NCBI RefSeq assembly: GCF_041956535.1
Contig: NW_027192210.1
Location: 20,804-42,214 of the forward strand
DNA from: Calcarisporiella thermophila CBS 279.70
Lineage: Eukaryota > Calcarisporiellomycota
Reading direction: 5' to 3'
Length of the DNA: 21,411 nucleotides
Position numbers and translations under genes: made by a program. How positions within the stretch are numbered: position 1 is the first letter of the stretch; every line of letters starts with the position of its first letter. The notes under the pieces are model-generated. The model worked only from the letters and a program-made list of their open reading frames with translations. It ran no database searches and was not told the origin of the DNA. Below, one piece after another: positions 10,165 to 19,113 of this stretch.

Positions 10165-11264
10165 TCGGAGAGCATTTTATATATACAAATTATTGAGTAT
10201 TCATTATAATACCCCTGTAAAGAAAGAGAATAAAAGGTTGGCATCATTTAAAATCACTAGATATGAATTTAAGAAATTTTCCGAAATATATTAATATTTC
10301 ACTTGAAGAGAGTTAGCAAAGGATATTCAATTGTATATGTAATGGTAACGAGGTAGTTTCATAAGGTTGAAAATAGCTGAGTTTTCGATCTTTCTTATCC
10401 TTGGCTCATGGATTTCTTTTTTCATATAAGTAATTACTTAAACCTTCTCTCTTGAGTTTATCCTCCAGGGAGTAACGTTTGAATTCCCATTTCTTTTCAA
10501 AATTCACTTTTCCGCACAGCTTATATCCATGCTTTTATAATGGGAGTTGTTATTTATCCATATATATACCTGATATTAAATTTCTCCTACGTCTCCTATA
10601 AACTTCAAATAACTTACATTTTTCATGTGTTTGCCTAAAGTCATCTATTGTACTTCGGACTTCGAGTGAAAATTTCTCAGAGCTGGTAATACCTTTTTAC
10701 GACCTGTTATCAAATTATAGTATAGAATATAAGGTGAATGTTTGATTGATTGCAAAAGAAAAATAACACTTAATATTAATTTTTAATCATACTAGACAAA
10801 TTTGAATTTTCGACGCACACCAATTATCTTGCTAGTCGGATGGAATTTGGGATGAACACGAGAGTAAGAAATAGTTGATTTCCGAAGAATCATTCACTTT
10901 CTGAAAGCTTTATACATTGCTTTTATATAAGTTGGCAGCATTCTTTTCATTAAAGCAGAAGACGAGCTACATACAGTATCTATTCCAATGGAGTTAGAGT
11001 CATATACGTAACCCTTGAGGAACTTCGACTGCTATGCAACGGCTCTCCAACGTGCTTTACGCCACGGTTTAAATTAATCTGCGAGAACTTCTTGTTTACT
11101 TGGTGAAGGTCTTTGGAAGAACTTTCTAATTATAAAGATGAAATAGGCATAGACTCGTTTGAGTCTTTTTGTAACAATCCAGAATTTTAAATTGAATTAA
11201 AGACCCGATAGGAGAGTGAAAAGCTATTTCGTGAAAATTCTAGACTTAAGCAATTTCTCCTCAG
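10165..11264. other. Intergenic, AT-rich, no secure gene
   Basis: The first part is the 3' flank of the Tc1 remnant. The rest shows no recognisable motif. From about 10954 to 11103 an open frame ending FKLICENFLFTW looks protein-like and is followed by a GTGAAG, and a good acceptor (TTTCTCCTCAG) ends at 11264, but the pieces do not assemble into a family I know. Confidence 0.4.
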
Positions 11265-11545
11265 GCTTTTGAATGGTCTCAAGTTCTCGATTTAGCCGAA
11301 TATTTTCAAACTCGTGTAATATTGCTAGAGGCAATATCAATGTTGGACTCTCATTGACGTATTTCGGTCCATCACGCAAAGACTTACATGTTATCGTGAA
11401 ATTATCGCCAATTCCTCACATTGCGCCAAAGACAGTATCTGATCTTACAGTGTACGAAGCAAATTTTGATATTTTTCATATCCATGAAGTAGATTTATAT
11501 AATGGTAGGAGGAGAGCACTACGACACAAATGTTGCTTCCAATGA
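11265..11545 (+). other. Protein-like open frames just upstream of pantothenate kinase, unassigned
   Basis: Two overlapping frames look like protein. One starts at 11265, directly after a pyrimidine-rich acceptor-like TCCTCAG, and reads AFEWSQVLDLAEYF before stopping near 11355. The other runs 11273-11545 and contains YFGPSRKDLHVIVKLSP and PKTVSDLTVYEANF. They could be exons of a decayed gene or the 5' leader of the kinase; the second overlaps the kinase start by 16 nt in another frame. No family recognised. Confidence 0.2.
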
Positions 11546-12996
11546 ATATAAAAAGTGCTCTGAAATTAGAAGATTTGGGTCATGAGACAAACTGTATTAT
11601 ACTTCCTAATTCCAAGGAAAATATTACTAAAATCGCACTTGATGTAAGTTGTCGTTTACCCTCGTTTTCTCCTTTTCCCTTCAATCATGGACAAAATTCA
11701 ATCTTCTACTTAATACTATTACAGATAGGAGGATCGCTTGTGAAGCTAGTATATTTCACGCCCTTGCCAAATGCGAAAAATGGAGGCCACCTAAACTTCA
11801 TTAAATTTGAAACCCACCACATTGAGAGGTGTATCGATTTTATTCGTAATCTGATTGTTGAAAAAACATTAAATGAAAAGCCTTTCGTCAAAGCGACAGG
11901 TGGAGGGTCGTATCTCTATTCATCCAAATTTTTGAAAGAACTTGGAATAGAATTCGAAAGGAGAGATGAAATGGAATGTCTCATTAGAGGTTTGTACACA
12001 AAGCATATTCATTGTGAGGTGTCATTAATATACAACGCAGTTTATTCCAACATCCAGTTTATTTATCTCTTTTTAGGGTTGATTTTTTTTTATCACCGAA
12101 AATCCAGACGGAGTCTATACACATATTCAAGCTGAACCCAAACAATTCGAGGTTACACATATCTTGGGTGACCTTTTCCCCTTTATGGTGAGTAGGCTAT
12201 TTTTCCAGAACATGACCTCAGATTCATTATTATGAACTATAGCTTGTCAATATCGGCACCGGTGTCAACGTCCTCAAAGTATCCGACCACAACAAGTTTG
12301 AACGTATTAGTGGAACTTCGGTATATTTTGTTTGGAGTGTGTATTGAACGATTTTTTGATTATCGCTCTGAATTATAGCTTGGCGGAGGAACCTTGTTAG
12401 GTCTAAATTCCCTCCTAACAGAAGCAAATTCTTTCGATGAATTGCTTGAGCTTTGTGAGCGTGGTGACCATCGAAATGTGGACATGCTCGTCGGCGATAT
12501 TTATGGTAAGGATTACTCCAAAGTTGGGCTTAAATCCACTTCAATTGCGTCGTCAATGGGCAAAATTTTCAGATGTGGAATGACACGAGACAAGAAGTTC
12601 AAATCCGAAGATATTTCAAAGTCGTTGCTGATGATGATTTGGTAGGCTTCTTTATATCCAATTGCGTCTAAATATTGGATTGTGAAATCAATCTATCAAT
12701 AATATAGCAATAATATCGGTGAGATAGCCTATCTTAATGCACAAATTTACAATCTTAAGCGGGTGTATTTTGGTGGTTATTTTATTAGAGGTGAAAACTC
12801 TTGAGTGGAGTAAACCTGGTTTAATTCTCATTATAAGTTATATTTAATGAATGGTTTAGGTCACCCTATCATTATGAGGACCCTTTCAGCTGCCATTAAC
12901 TTCTGGTCCAAAGGAGAGATCAAGGCTTACTATCTTCGTCATGAAGGATATTTGGGCGCAGTAGGAGCATTACTTGGGCCTAATGGACAACTGTAA
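11530..12996 (+). CDS. Eukaryotic-type pantothenate kinase, seven exons, one homopolymer frameshift
   Basis: Phosphorylates pantothenate with ATP, the first and usually rate-controlling step of CoA synthesis. Exons: 11530-11643, 11725-11989, 12077-12187, 12243-12320, 12379-12641, 12708-12790 and 12860-12996; introns are 55-87 bp, all GT-AG. Joined, they give about 349 residues, close to yeast Cab1-type enzymes. Motifs in order: [15 protein letters not shown] (ATP-binding fold), [19 protein letters not shown] (includes the Glu proposed as catalytic base in human PANK3), [48 protein letters not shown], and the C-terminal [25 protein letters not shown] block (read in two parts). In exon 3 the run T9 (12083-12091) throws the frame out; eight T would restore it. 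Start chosen at the first ATG in frame; 11542 is an alternative. Confidence 0.93.
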
Positions 12997-13045
12997 CTCC
13001 GCTATGACTCTCATCGGGAAGTAATTTAAAGTATGAAATCACCGG

Positions 13046-13420
13046 GTGATCCTAGCTGTAACTGTTCTGAGGCTATTTATGATTCGGATTCTTATTGAAT
13101 ATATGAAAAGTGGTCTTAATTCAATTTATAATAATGGGCAAAGTGGACAACTGGACAAAGAAGGTATTTATCGCAATTGCACCTTTTATAGGGGTATCGC
13201 AAGACTCTTCATCCCGTATGAAGATTCACTGGAGACACTGCGTTCGAATGGAAAACTAAACGATGAAGTGGTGGATGCTTTTATAATTAGACTTGCGCAC
13301 TTTGCTAAATGGCAAGGACGGCAGATTGGTGTCGGATCTACTTGCCATGAATTGGCCTTCAATCTTCCCTTGATAAACAGTTCTATATACTCGGCCAGCT
13401 CTCGCACGTCAGCTAAGTGA
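13046..13420 (+). pseudogene. Ulp1/SENP-like cysteine protease (C48) fragment, copy 1
   Basis: The 124-codon frame contains IPYEDSLETLRSNGKLNDEVVDA, read here in two parts (IPYEDSLETL and KLNDEVVDAFIIRL), which matches the substrate-groove LND block at the start of the Ulp1 catalytic domain, followed by a weaker VGSTCHEL segment. The catalytic His, Asp, Gln and Cys blocks that should follow within about 150 residues are not visible, so it is a fragment. Ulp1-like domains are common passengers of transposons, and the inverted partial copy 340 bp away supports a repeat origin. It starts 50 bp after the pantothenate kinase stop codon. The assignment rests on one motif. Confidence 0.5.
13166..13312 (+). 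repeat. Inverted repeat, left arm (147 bp, Ulp1-like fragment)
   Basis: This arm is the reverse complement of 13654-13800 over its full 147 bp with three mismatches by eye (about 98% identity). The 341-bp spacer between the arms is unrelated. A transcript crossing both would fold into a long hairpin. Confidence 0.9.
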
Positions 13421-13613
13421 ATTGGCCAACCAAGTGAGCAGGAGCTGTTCACAGTTAACGTCTCGACGTTGAAGAGAAGAGAATTCCAGTGTATGTTTCT
13501 TGTATTGACACTATTTGCAAATAAGAACTTGCTTGGAAGCGTTGCGCTCTCTGGCCACACTCGTCGGAAGGACTACTCCGGTGAGTTCTGCTTATGAGTG
13601 CGAACAAACAATT

Positions 13614-13635
13614 TACATAGGCAATCACCTATGTA
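13614..13635. repeat. Short perfect hairpin, 8-bp stem
   Basis: TACATAGG (13614-13621) and CCTATGTA (13628-13635) are perfect complements around a 6-base loop. It lies within copy 2 of the Ulp1-like fragment and has no T tract, so I attach no function to it. Confidence 0.4.
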
Positions 13636-13653
13636 TACAGAAGAGTCTCCCTT

Positions 13654-13800
13654 CCATTTAGCAAAGTGCGCAAGTCTAATTATAAAAGCATCCACCACTT
13701 CATCGTTTAGTTTTCCATTCGAACGCAGTGTCTCCAGTAAATCTTCAGACGGGATGAAGGGTCTTGCGATACCCCTATAAAAGGTGCAATTGCGATAAAT
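13654..13800 (-). repeat. Inverted repeat, right arm (147 bp, Ulp1-like fragment)
   Basis: This is the partner of 13166-13312, in opposite orientation. The boundaries are sharp on both sides: identity starts at the TATCGC end and stops just after the AAATGG codons. Confidence 0.9.
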
Positions 13801-13860
13801 GTCTTTTAAAGTATTTTCATATAGTATTTTTAATATAGCGTGAAATAATTAATTACTTAT

Positions 13861-14534
13861 CATCATCTGATTATTTGCAATCGCTTACACTCCCAACCCG
13901 GAGTTGTCAAAGATTTCTGGATGATCTTTCCTGATAGAGAATTATTTGTCTGGAAATGAATGCTAATATAATTAGCCAAGACAATAATTTTTTCTTTTTT
14001 GAAAGGTTGAGTAATTGAATACTGTACATACCTCGCATTAGATGAAGTGCCAGTATCTTGTATTCCGTATGTATTCCGTTATGTTGCTCAAAAAAAAAAA
14101 ATCCCAACTCCATCTGGCTTTCCTTAGTCAAGTAAGGATGCGCGTGGATTATTATTATCCTTTTTCCACCTTTCCATTCAGCCTAACCGACCTCTTCGAA
14201 TCAAACGGTAAAGATCAGTAATATTTTTGCTAGGATTCAAGGGCAGCATTTCTCTCGCTTTCCAGTAGGTTGAACTTAAGTAGAGATGAAACTACATGGA
14301 TCTAAATTACTTTTCTCAAATCTCACAACTGATAAAGTCCAGTTTAGAAGGGATGTATTTCTCTGAGCATGAACTTGTTGCAATACAATAAGCCACCCTC
14401 ATTTTTAAAAATATTTGAAAAGCAATTATTCTATGTTGTCAGGATTTTTAATATTTAACTTCACATGCATTATTCTTGTTTGTTTGTAAATGATAAATCC
14501 TGTTTACTGTTTTTCTTGTTATTCTTTTAATAGC
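13861..14534. other. Intergenic, no gene recognised
   Basis: An AT-rich stretch with an A12 run at 14090-14101. The 74-codon minus frame at 13907-14131 is lysine/phenylalanine-rich because of homopolymers and has no recognisable motif. Confidence 0.6.
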
Positions 14535-14597
14535 TTAGCCTTCACTAGTTCGGCCAATGCCCTTTAGGCATCGTGCCCAAGTTGCATTCGCTGGATG
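14535..14597 (+). repeat. DIRS inverted terminal repeat, recombinase end (63 bp)
   Basis: It matches the reverse complement of 19114-19176 with one mismatch (GCATCG versus GCGTCG in the middle). The recombinase stop codon (14564-14566) lies inside it, so the last ten or so codons of the recombinase are part of the repeat. Confidence 0.93.
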
Positions 14598-15944
14598 TTG
14601 TTTCCTCGCAAAGGTATACCCTCTGGAACGTTAACCATTTCGGCTCGGTGATAAAATCGTTCGAAGTTTATTGCCGAAGTCCAGTTAGCTGCTTTAAGAA
14701 TTCTATCTAAGGGTTCTCCTTGCTGCAATGCATGAGAGGACGAGGTGCTTCTAGTCGAATGGGCTGTTGCTAAGATATTCGCTTCCGCTAAGATGTCTGT
14801 TATCCACCTCGCTATTATGTCTCCCGATGCTGGCGTCGGTGGTCTCCTCGCCGTAATGAAAAAGGTAGGGAATTCGTTGTAACCTGGAGCGACATTCCTA
14901 GCGCGTTCAATGTATAGATGAGTTGCTCTAACTGGGCACAGCTCTGGATCTTCCGTCAGCGCCCATAGTCGGATTGTTTTTTTCCATTCCTTCCTTGGGT
15001 TTGATGGCTGTCAGCTGCAAACCCGTCAGTCCGTTGTCGTCATCTCGGGTGAATTGGACTTTACTCGGTGGTATTCTTGCTAAATCAGATCTCGGCCTCC
15101 AGATGGTTGTTAAAGCAAGCAGCAGGGCCACTTTTTGCCCTAGTCGTGGTAGCGGTGTATCAATGGTCGACGGGATCAGTGTCGGTTTCTCAATCGCTTT
15201 TTGAACGTTCCAAAATGGGGTCTTCTCCCTAAAGTGTCGAGCGTTTTCTCTAGCTCCTCTGATGACTCTTTGGATCACCTGTTGGTCCGCCAGGAGGGTT
15301 CTATTTGGATGCAATATTTGCCAAGTGCGGGATATTGCCGTCTTATAAACCTGTAGCGATGTAAAACGATGCGTTTCACTCATCGCTGCTAGGTATTCTG
15401 TGGCCGTGGCCAAATCATAGCTGCATGGATCTCTACCGTTCTCTGCGCACCAAGTAATATATTTCTTCCACGCCGAAGCATAATGCTTCCCAGTAGTTGT
15501 CCTTTCTGCCTTTGTGATGAGTTCGATAGCGTTCTCTGGAAAGCCCTGCGTCTGGAGGGCACCCCTGATAATTTCCAGGCGATTACTTGTGCTGGGTGCC
15601 TCGGGAGTGTTGTTGGTGACGATAATTGTTGCATGTTGAGAATTATTGGAGAATCGACGGTCATTTCCAGGGCCTGCGCTATCCAAGGCTGGGTCGTCCA
15701 GTTCGGCGTGATTACTACTATCTCCTCTATCCGTCTCACCGAGATTTCTCGGAGTAGTCTTGGGAGCATTATCCAGGGTGGGTTCGCGTAGGCTCCTCTC
15801 GTCGGCCAACGTTGAGCAAATGCGTTTGTTGCCCCTGCGCCCGGATCTGGTCTCATGCTGTAAAACCGTTGGTGTCTCGTATTGACTCGCGTCGCGAACA
15901 AGTCTATTGTTCTCTCCCCCCATCTCTTGTTTATTAGATCCCAT
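14564..15944 (-). pseudogene. DIRS tyrosine recombinase, frameshifted
   Basis: Cuts and rejoins DNA to integrate the circular DIRS intermediate. The conserved part begins near 15590 (NRLEIIRGALQ, then the core-binding domain with KHYASAWKKYITWC) and continues to the first catalytic box TTIWRPRSDL (Arg codon near 15090). Near 14985-15000, in a purine-rich run, the frame shifts by one; the continuing frame (EWKKTIRLWAL onward) carries HSTR (His codon 14759-14761, Arg 14750-14752), ANWTSAINFERFY with the nucleophilic Tyr at 14651-14653, and stops at 14564. All key residues are therefore present, in two frames. The upstream half of the open frame (15944-15590) overlaps pol in another frame and may not be translated; no obvious start codon. 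Confidence 0.88.
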
Positions 15945-16025
15945 GCCTCGATTGGGAGTTGCCAGTCGTGCTGCGAGTCTTTCCTCCTGCTCTCCGCGTC
16001 TGCTCTTTCGTTTTGACTTCCCGGG
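15389..16025 (-). pseudogene. DIRS pol, end of RNase H and C-terminal extension
   Basis: This frame starts where the solo LTR at 16026 cuts the RNase H domain and resumes with GSQNERADAESR, the last conserved Asp block of RNase H (Asp codon about 15998-16000). It continues with the extension typical of DIRS pol proteins: IDLFATRVNTRHQRFYS, a PDPGA block, YANPPW and a WKLSG motif near the end. It overlaps the recombinase frame by more than 200 bp in its conserved part. Joining across the LTR with one copy of the CCGGG duplication removed restores the frame to 16276-16622. Confidence 0.85.
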
Positions 16026-16270
16026 TGTAACACGACCAAGCCTCTATCTCCTTTTACAATTAATACCCCTTTCCTTTTATATACGCACTGATCACATGCT
16101 CATGAAAACGAGTTTTTTAAGGTTTTTTCCCGGAGATTCAGCTTTATTTAATACTCGATGTGTGTTTCATTATTTCCTCAACGTTCTCTTGAATTCATTA
16201 TTCATTCTCTTGAATTGGATTCATTATTAATAAAGGATCCAAATCATTAACAGTCTGCAGAACTGTTACA
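16026..16270 (-). mobile_element. Solo LTR, family B copy 1, inverted, inside DIRS RNase H
   Basis: A 245-bp unit with TGTAACA / TGTTACA termini, in reverse orientation relative to the copy at 16623. It is flanked by the perfect 5-bp duplication CCGGG at 16021-16025 and 16271-16275. By reading both in full I find no difference between the two family B copies. The family is unrelated to the solo LTRs at 2115 and 3075. Confidence 0.95.
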
Positions 16271-16275
16271 CCGGG

Positions 16276-16622
16276 AGGTATTCCGTAGTCAGATAGATAT
16301 TGTGCTTGATACATATCTCCCATATTTTCGTTGCTATGTTGAGGAGTGGAAGACTTTTCGTGCCTCCCTGATTCTGGATGTACGCTACCGCTGTGATATT
16401 GTCTGTTCGTATGCGTATGTGCTTGTTTTTCCACCACTTGTGATGTAACCTCAGCGCGAACAATATTGCTCGGAGTTCCTTTTGGTTCGACGAGGCTGAC
16501 CTTTCCTCCTTCGTCCATCTCCCGTGGGTCGTAAGGTGCGAGCTCACCATTCCCCAGCCTGTTCCCGATGCATCCGTTGTTATGTTTATCGTCTCGTCTG
16601 GTGACGGCATTCTTAGCGGCGA
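16276..16622 (-). pseudogene. DIRS pol, RNase H core segment between two solo LTRs
   Basis: Degrades the RNA strand of the RNA-DNA hybrid during reverse transcription. This segment holds the N-terminal two thirds of the RNase H domain: INITTDASGTGWG (first catalytic Asp codon about 16574), QKELRAILFALRLH (catalytic Glu) and IRIRTDNITAVAYI (second Asp). It is cut at both ends by solo LTRs, and its orientation agrees with the rest of pol, so it was not inverted by recombination between them. Removing each LTR with one copy of its target duplication makes it continuous with both neighbouring pol segments. Confidence 0.9.
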
Positions 16623-16867
16623 TGTAACAGTTCTGCAGACTGTTAATGATTTGGATCCTTTATTAATAATGAATCCAATTCAAGAGAATGAATAATGAAT
16701 TCAAGAGAACGTTGAGGAAATAATGAAACACACATCGAGTATTAAATAAAGCTGAATCTCCGGGAAAAAACCTTAAAAAACTCGTTTTCATGAGCATGTG
16801 ATCAGTGCGTATATAAAAGGAAAGGGGTATTAATTGTAAAAGGAGATAGAGGCTTGGTCGTGTTACA
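16623..16867 (+). mobile_element. Solo LTR, family B copy 2, inside DIRS pol
   Basis: A 245-bp unit starting TGTAACAG and ending GTGTTACA, flanked by the perfect 5-bp duplication GGCGA at 16618-16622 and 16868-16872. A TATATAAAAGG sequence at 16810-16820 could be the LTR promoter. Identity with the inverted copy at 16026 implies that both insertions are recent compared with the decay of the host DIRS element. Confidence 0.95.
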
Positions 16868-17105
16868 GGCGAGCCGTTGTGAGCGTCGAGGAGGGTTTTC
16901 CAATTGTTCAGCTCTTCCGCCGTGTCTTTGGTGAGCGTTATTATCTTTTCCCATCCCTGGTTGGTTCTCTGGAGATGCTTTGCTAGGCCCCTCTGTAGGA
17001 ATCTCTGGTATATGAATGCTGGCCGTATTGCTGGTGCTGTCATGCCAGGAGTCCCGCTAGTGATGCTATTTGCTTCGCTTTATTCTCGTCCTTGTCGTCG
17101 CTAGT
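16868..17105 (-). pseudogene. DIRS pol, connection between RT and RNase H, frameshifted
   Basis: The region between the RT frame and RNase H reads in two frames: KQIASLAGLLA (about 17085-17045) and then, after a one-base loss near 17044, MTAPAIRPAFIYQRFLQRGL continuing to HNGSP at the solo LTR. The RT frame itself enters this region out of phase and stops at 17066-17068. Two single-base lesions within 60 bp therefore separate RT from RNase H. Confidence 0.75.
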
Positions 17106-18049
17106 TTGATATCTTGTTTGATGCGGGCGATCTTTTCCTTTGGTAGCGTAATTTCCATCGTCTTTGTGTTGATCACGAAGCCTAGGAAGACTTGGGTTTT
17201 CTTTGGTGAAAGGTCTGACTTTTTCTTGTTGATCAGGAATCCCAGTGTTTCCAGGTGTTCCACCAGAACTTTTGCTTGTTCTCTTGCCTTCTGTTCTGAT
17301 TGGTGCATCAAGCAGATATCGTCGAGATAGAACGTCAGACGCATTCCTTGTTTCCTCAGTGGCTCTAGTGCGTCTTTCTTCAGTTTTGAGAATATCCTCG
17401 GAGCTGACGCTAGACCGAATGGCATTGCTTTGAATGAATAGGTCTCTCCGCGATGACTGAACGAGAGGAATTTTCGACTCTTCTGATGTATCGGTATCGT
17501 AAGATAGGCGTCGCTCAGATCGATCTTGATCAAATAATCTCCCGGTAGTACCAAGTCCCGTATTGTTGATAGGCCCTCCATCTTGAAGTGCTGGTACTGT
17601 ATGTATTGGTTTATCCTTCTCAGGTCAAGTAACGCTCTGAACTTGGTCTTCTCTCTTTTCGGAAACAGGTTCGATGGGTATCCTTCTGCATTTGGTTGCG
17701 CTATCTCTACCGTTTCGTCTTTTATGAACCTTTCCACTGCTTCGTCTAGGGCCTGTAAGTCGTCGTGGGAGAGATGAAATGGCTTTACTTGTTCTTGGGG
17801 TGGCATTCTTTTGAATTGTATCCTTACCCCCTCCCGTATTGTTTTCGTGCTCCAGCTCTTGCCTATTCGCTTTTCCCATTCCTTGGCAAAGTGCTGTGTT
17901 CGTCCACCCGGAGGGATTCTCGCCTCTAATTCCCGGGGAACCTGTTGTTCTGACTCGAGCTTGTGTTTGTTGGGTTGCTCGGCAGGTGGTTGTAGTTGGT
18001 GCTGGGCGTGTTGTCGTACCGCTGGGACTTGGGGACATTTGTCCCCCAT
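17066..18049 (-). pseudogene. DIRS reverse transcriptase
   Basis: Copies element RNA into DNA. The frame has a proline/glutamine-rich start, then the RT fingers and palm: FPKREKTKFRALLDLRRIN (motif 1), YLIKIDLSDAYLTIPI (first catalytic Asp), FKAMPFGLASAPRIF, and the catalytic FYLDDIC box, whose YLDD codons are at 17318-17329, followed by the thumb block KTQVFLGFVINTKTMEI. All catalytic Asp residues are intact. The first 124 bp overlap the end of gag in another frame, common in DIRS elements. The frame closes early at 17066 because of a frameshift just before the connection domain, so the polyprotein is broken. Confidence 0.93.
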
Positions 18050-18855
18050 TGTCCTTTTCCCTGTCTTCCATTGCTGTACCGTCGTCTGCTGTAGTAGCTG
18101 GGCTTGCTCTGAGGTCGTGTTCTGTGTGCTTGGTTGAACAATGCTGCTGCTCTCTCCAGTTCCATGACCTCTCCGATAAACTCTTCTCCAAAAAGATATC
18201 TTTTTGATTTTGATTGTACGAATTTTGCATCTCGTACCATTCCTTGGGAGAGTTTGGCCTCTTTCGCAATTCTAGATCGCCGCTCCACTTTGATCTTTGC
18301 CGCAGTGTGGAGGATAAGTTGTATGGTATACTCGAGGGTGACCTCAAGTCCTTTTTGCGTGATTCTCCCTTGTTCTGAACCGAGTTTGTTGAGGATTAAT
18401 AGGAGGGGTCTTGCAAGTCCAAGTATATCTTTTTGGATTTCTGCGGGGTATACATCGAGCAGCTGTGTGGGCTTTGAGGTACGATGTTGCCAGAAGCTTT
18501 CCAATTGGAGGCTTTGTAGGTACCCTCCTCTCGGTAGTGGGTATCTTCGGTAAAGTCGTCTTGCTGATTTCCCCGAGAGTAATGAGAGTATGGAATCTTC
18601 TGGGAATAGTTGCTTAAGGTTTTCTCGTAAGTCGTATGCTCCAGCCTCGCGCGCTTTTATGGCGGCGACCAACTTTTCTTCCTCTTCTTCTTCTGATTCC
18701 ACTTCCGTTTCTGGATCAGAGTGGAATTCCCCGTCATCCCCATCATCTTGTAGTTAGGGTCTTCTGTTATCTCGTTCGTTTCGTTGTCTACCGAAATACA
18801 GTTCCAAGTGCTCGATTCTCTCGAGGATTCCTTCCATGGCACGCTCATTGCTCAT
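17926..18855 (-). pseudogene. DIRS Gag-like protein with one in-frame stop
   Basis: Presumed RNA-binding structural protein of the element. The likely start is the ATG at 18853-18855 (MSNERAMEGILERIEHLEL, a coiled-coil-like start). At 18754-18756 an in-frame TAA follows NERDNRRP, and the same frame then continues with an acidic DDGDDGEF and poly-Glu run, a helical core (about 18660-18150) and a Ser/Asn/Gln/Arg-rich tail ending at 17926. There is no CCHC zinc knuckle, as usual for DIRS Gag. A GTG near 18702 opens the downstream part if the stop is real. Confidence 0.75.
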
Positions 18856-19113
18856 ATTTTTCGATTTTTGAAGAGGTGTGGGTTTTGTGAACTTGTTCTT
18901 AGCGCACGATTCGGAGGCTTCGAAAAAGCTGAGGAGAAGGATAAAGAGGAGCAACCCAAATTATATGTTTACCTTTCCATACATTGTTTTAGTTTACATC
19001 AAAATCAGTTTAAAGACATTCAATTCCAATGGCATTTTGTCTAGTCATTTTTCGAATTTTTTCCATATTTTATTACGAATAAAGCACGATTTGGGCTTCG
19101 AAAGAGCCGATAC

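Larger units (their letters stand above)
13573..13860 (-). pseudogene. Ulp1/SENP-like cysteine protease (C48) fragment, copy 2
   Basis: On the minus strand a frame open from about 13850 to TAG at 13573-13575 repeats the LNDEVVDAFIIRLAHFAKW block of copy 1, preceded by LKILYENTLKDIYRNC and followed by KGDSSVYIGDCLCKLF. The three base differences in the shared arm all change amino acids (L/P, Y/S, S/L). Sequence on both sides of the arms differs between the copies, so they are related fragments rather than one recent duplication of a whole gene. No catalytic residues of the family are seen. There is no clear ATG. Confidence 0.45.

Noticed and set aside
10230-10256. Helitron 3' end (sequence ending CTAG after the transposase remnant)
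   Set aside because: There is no terminal hairpin before the CTAG and no Rep/helicase coding sequence anywhere near.
15907-16230. Open frame sharing a long identical peptide with 16663-17043
   Set aside because: The shared peptide is translation of the two identical solo LTRs, not a protein domain.
16276-16622. RNase H segment inverted by recombination between the two inverted solo LTRs
   Set aside because: Its coding direction matches the rest of pol, and both target duplications are perfect on the two sides of each LTR, which inversion would have scrambled.
17625-18347. 240-codon minus-strand ORF over the gag/RT junction
   Set aside because: It is a third-frame shadow; gag and RT in the other two frames carry all recognisable motifs.
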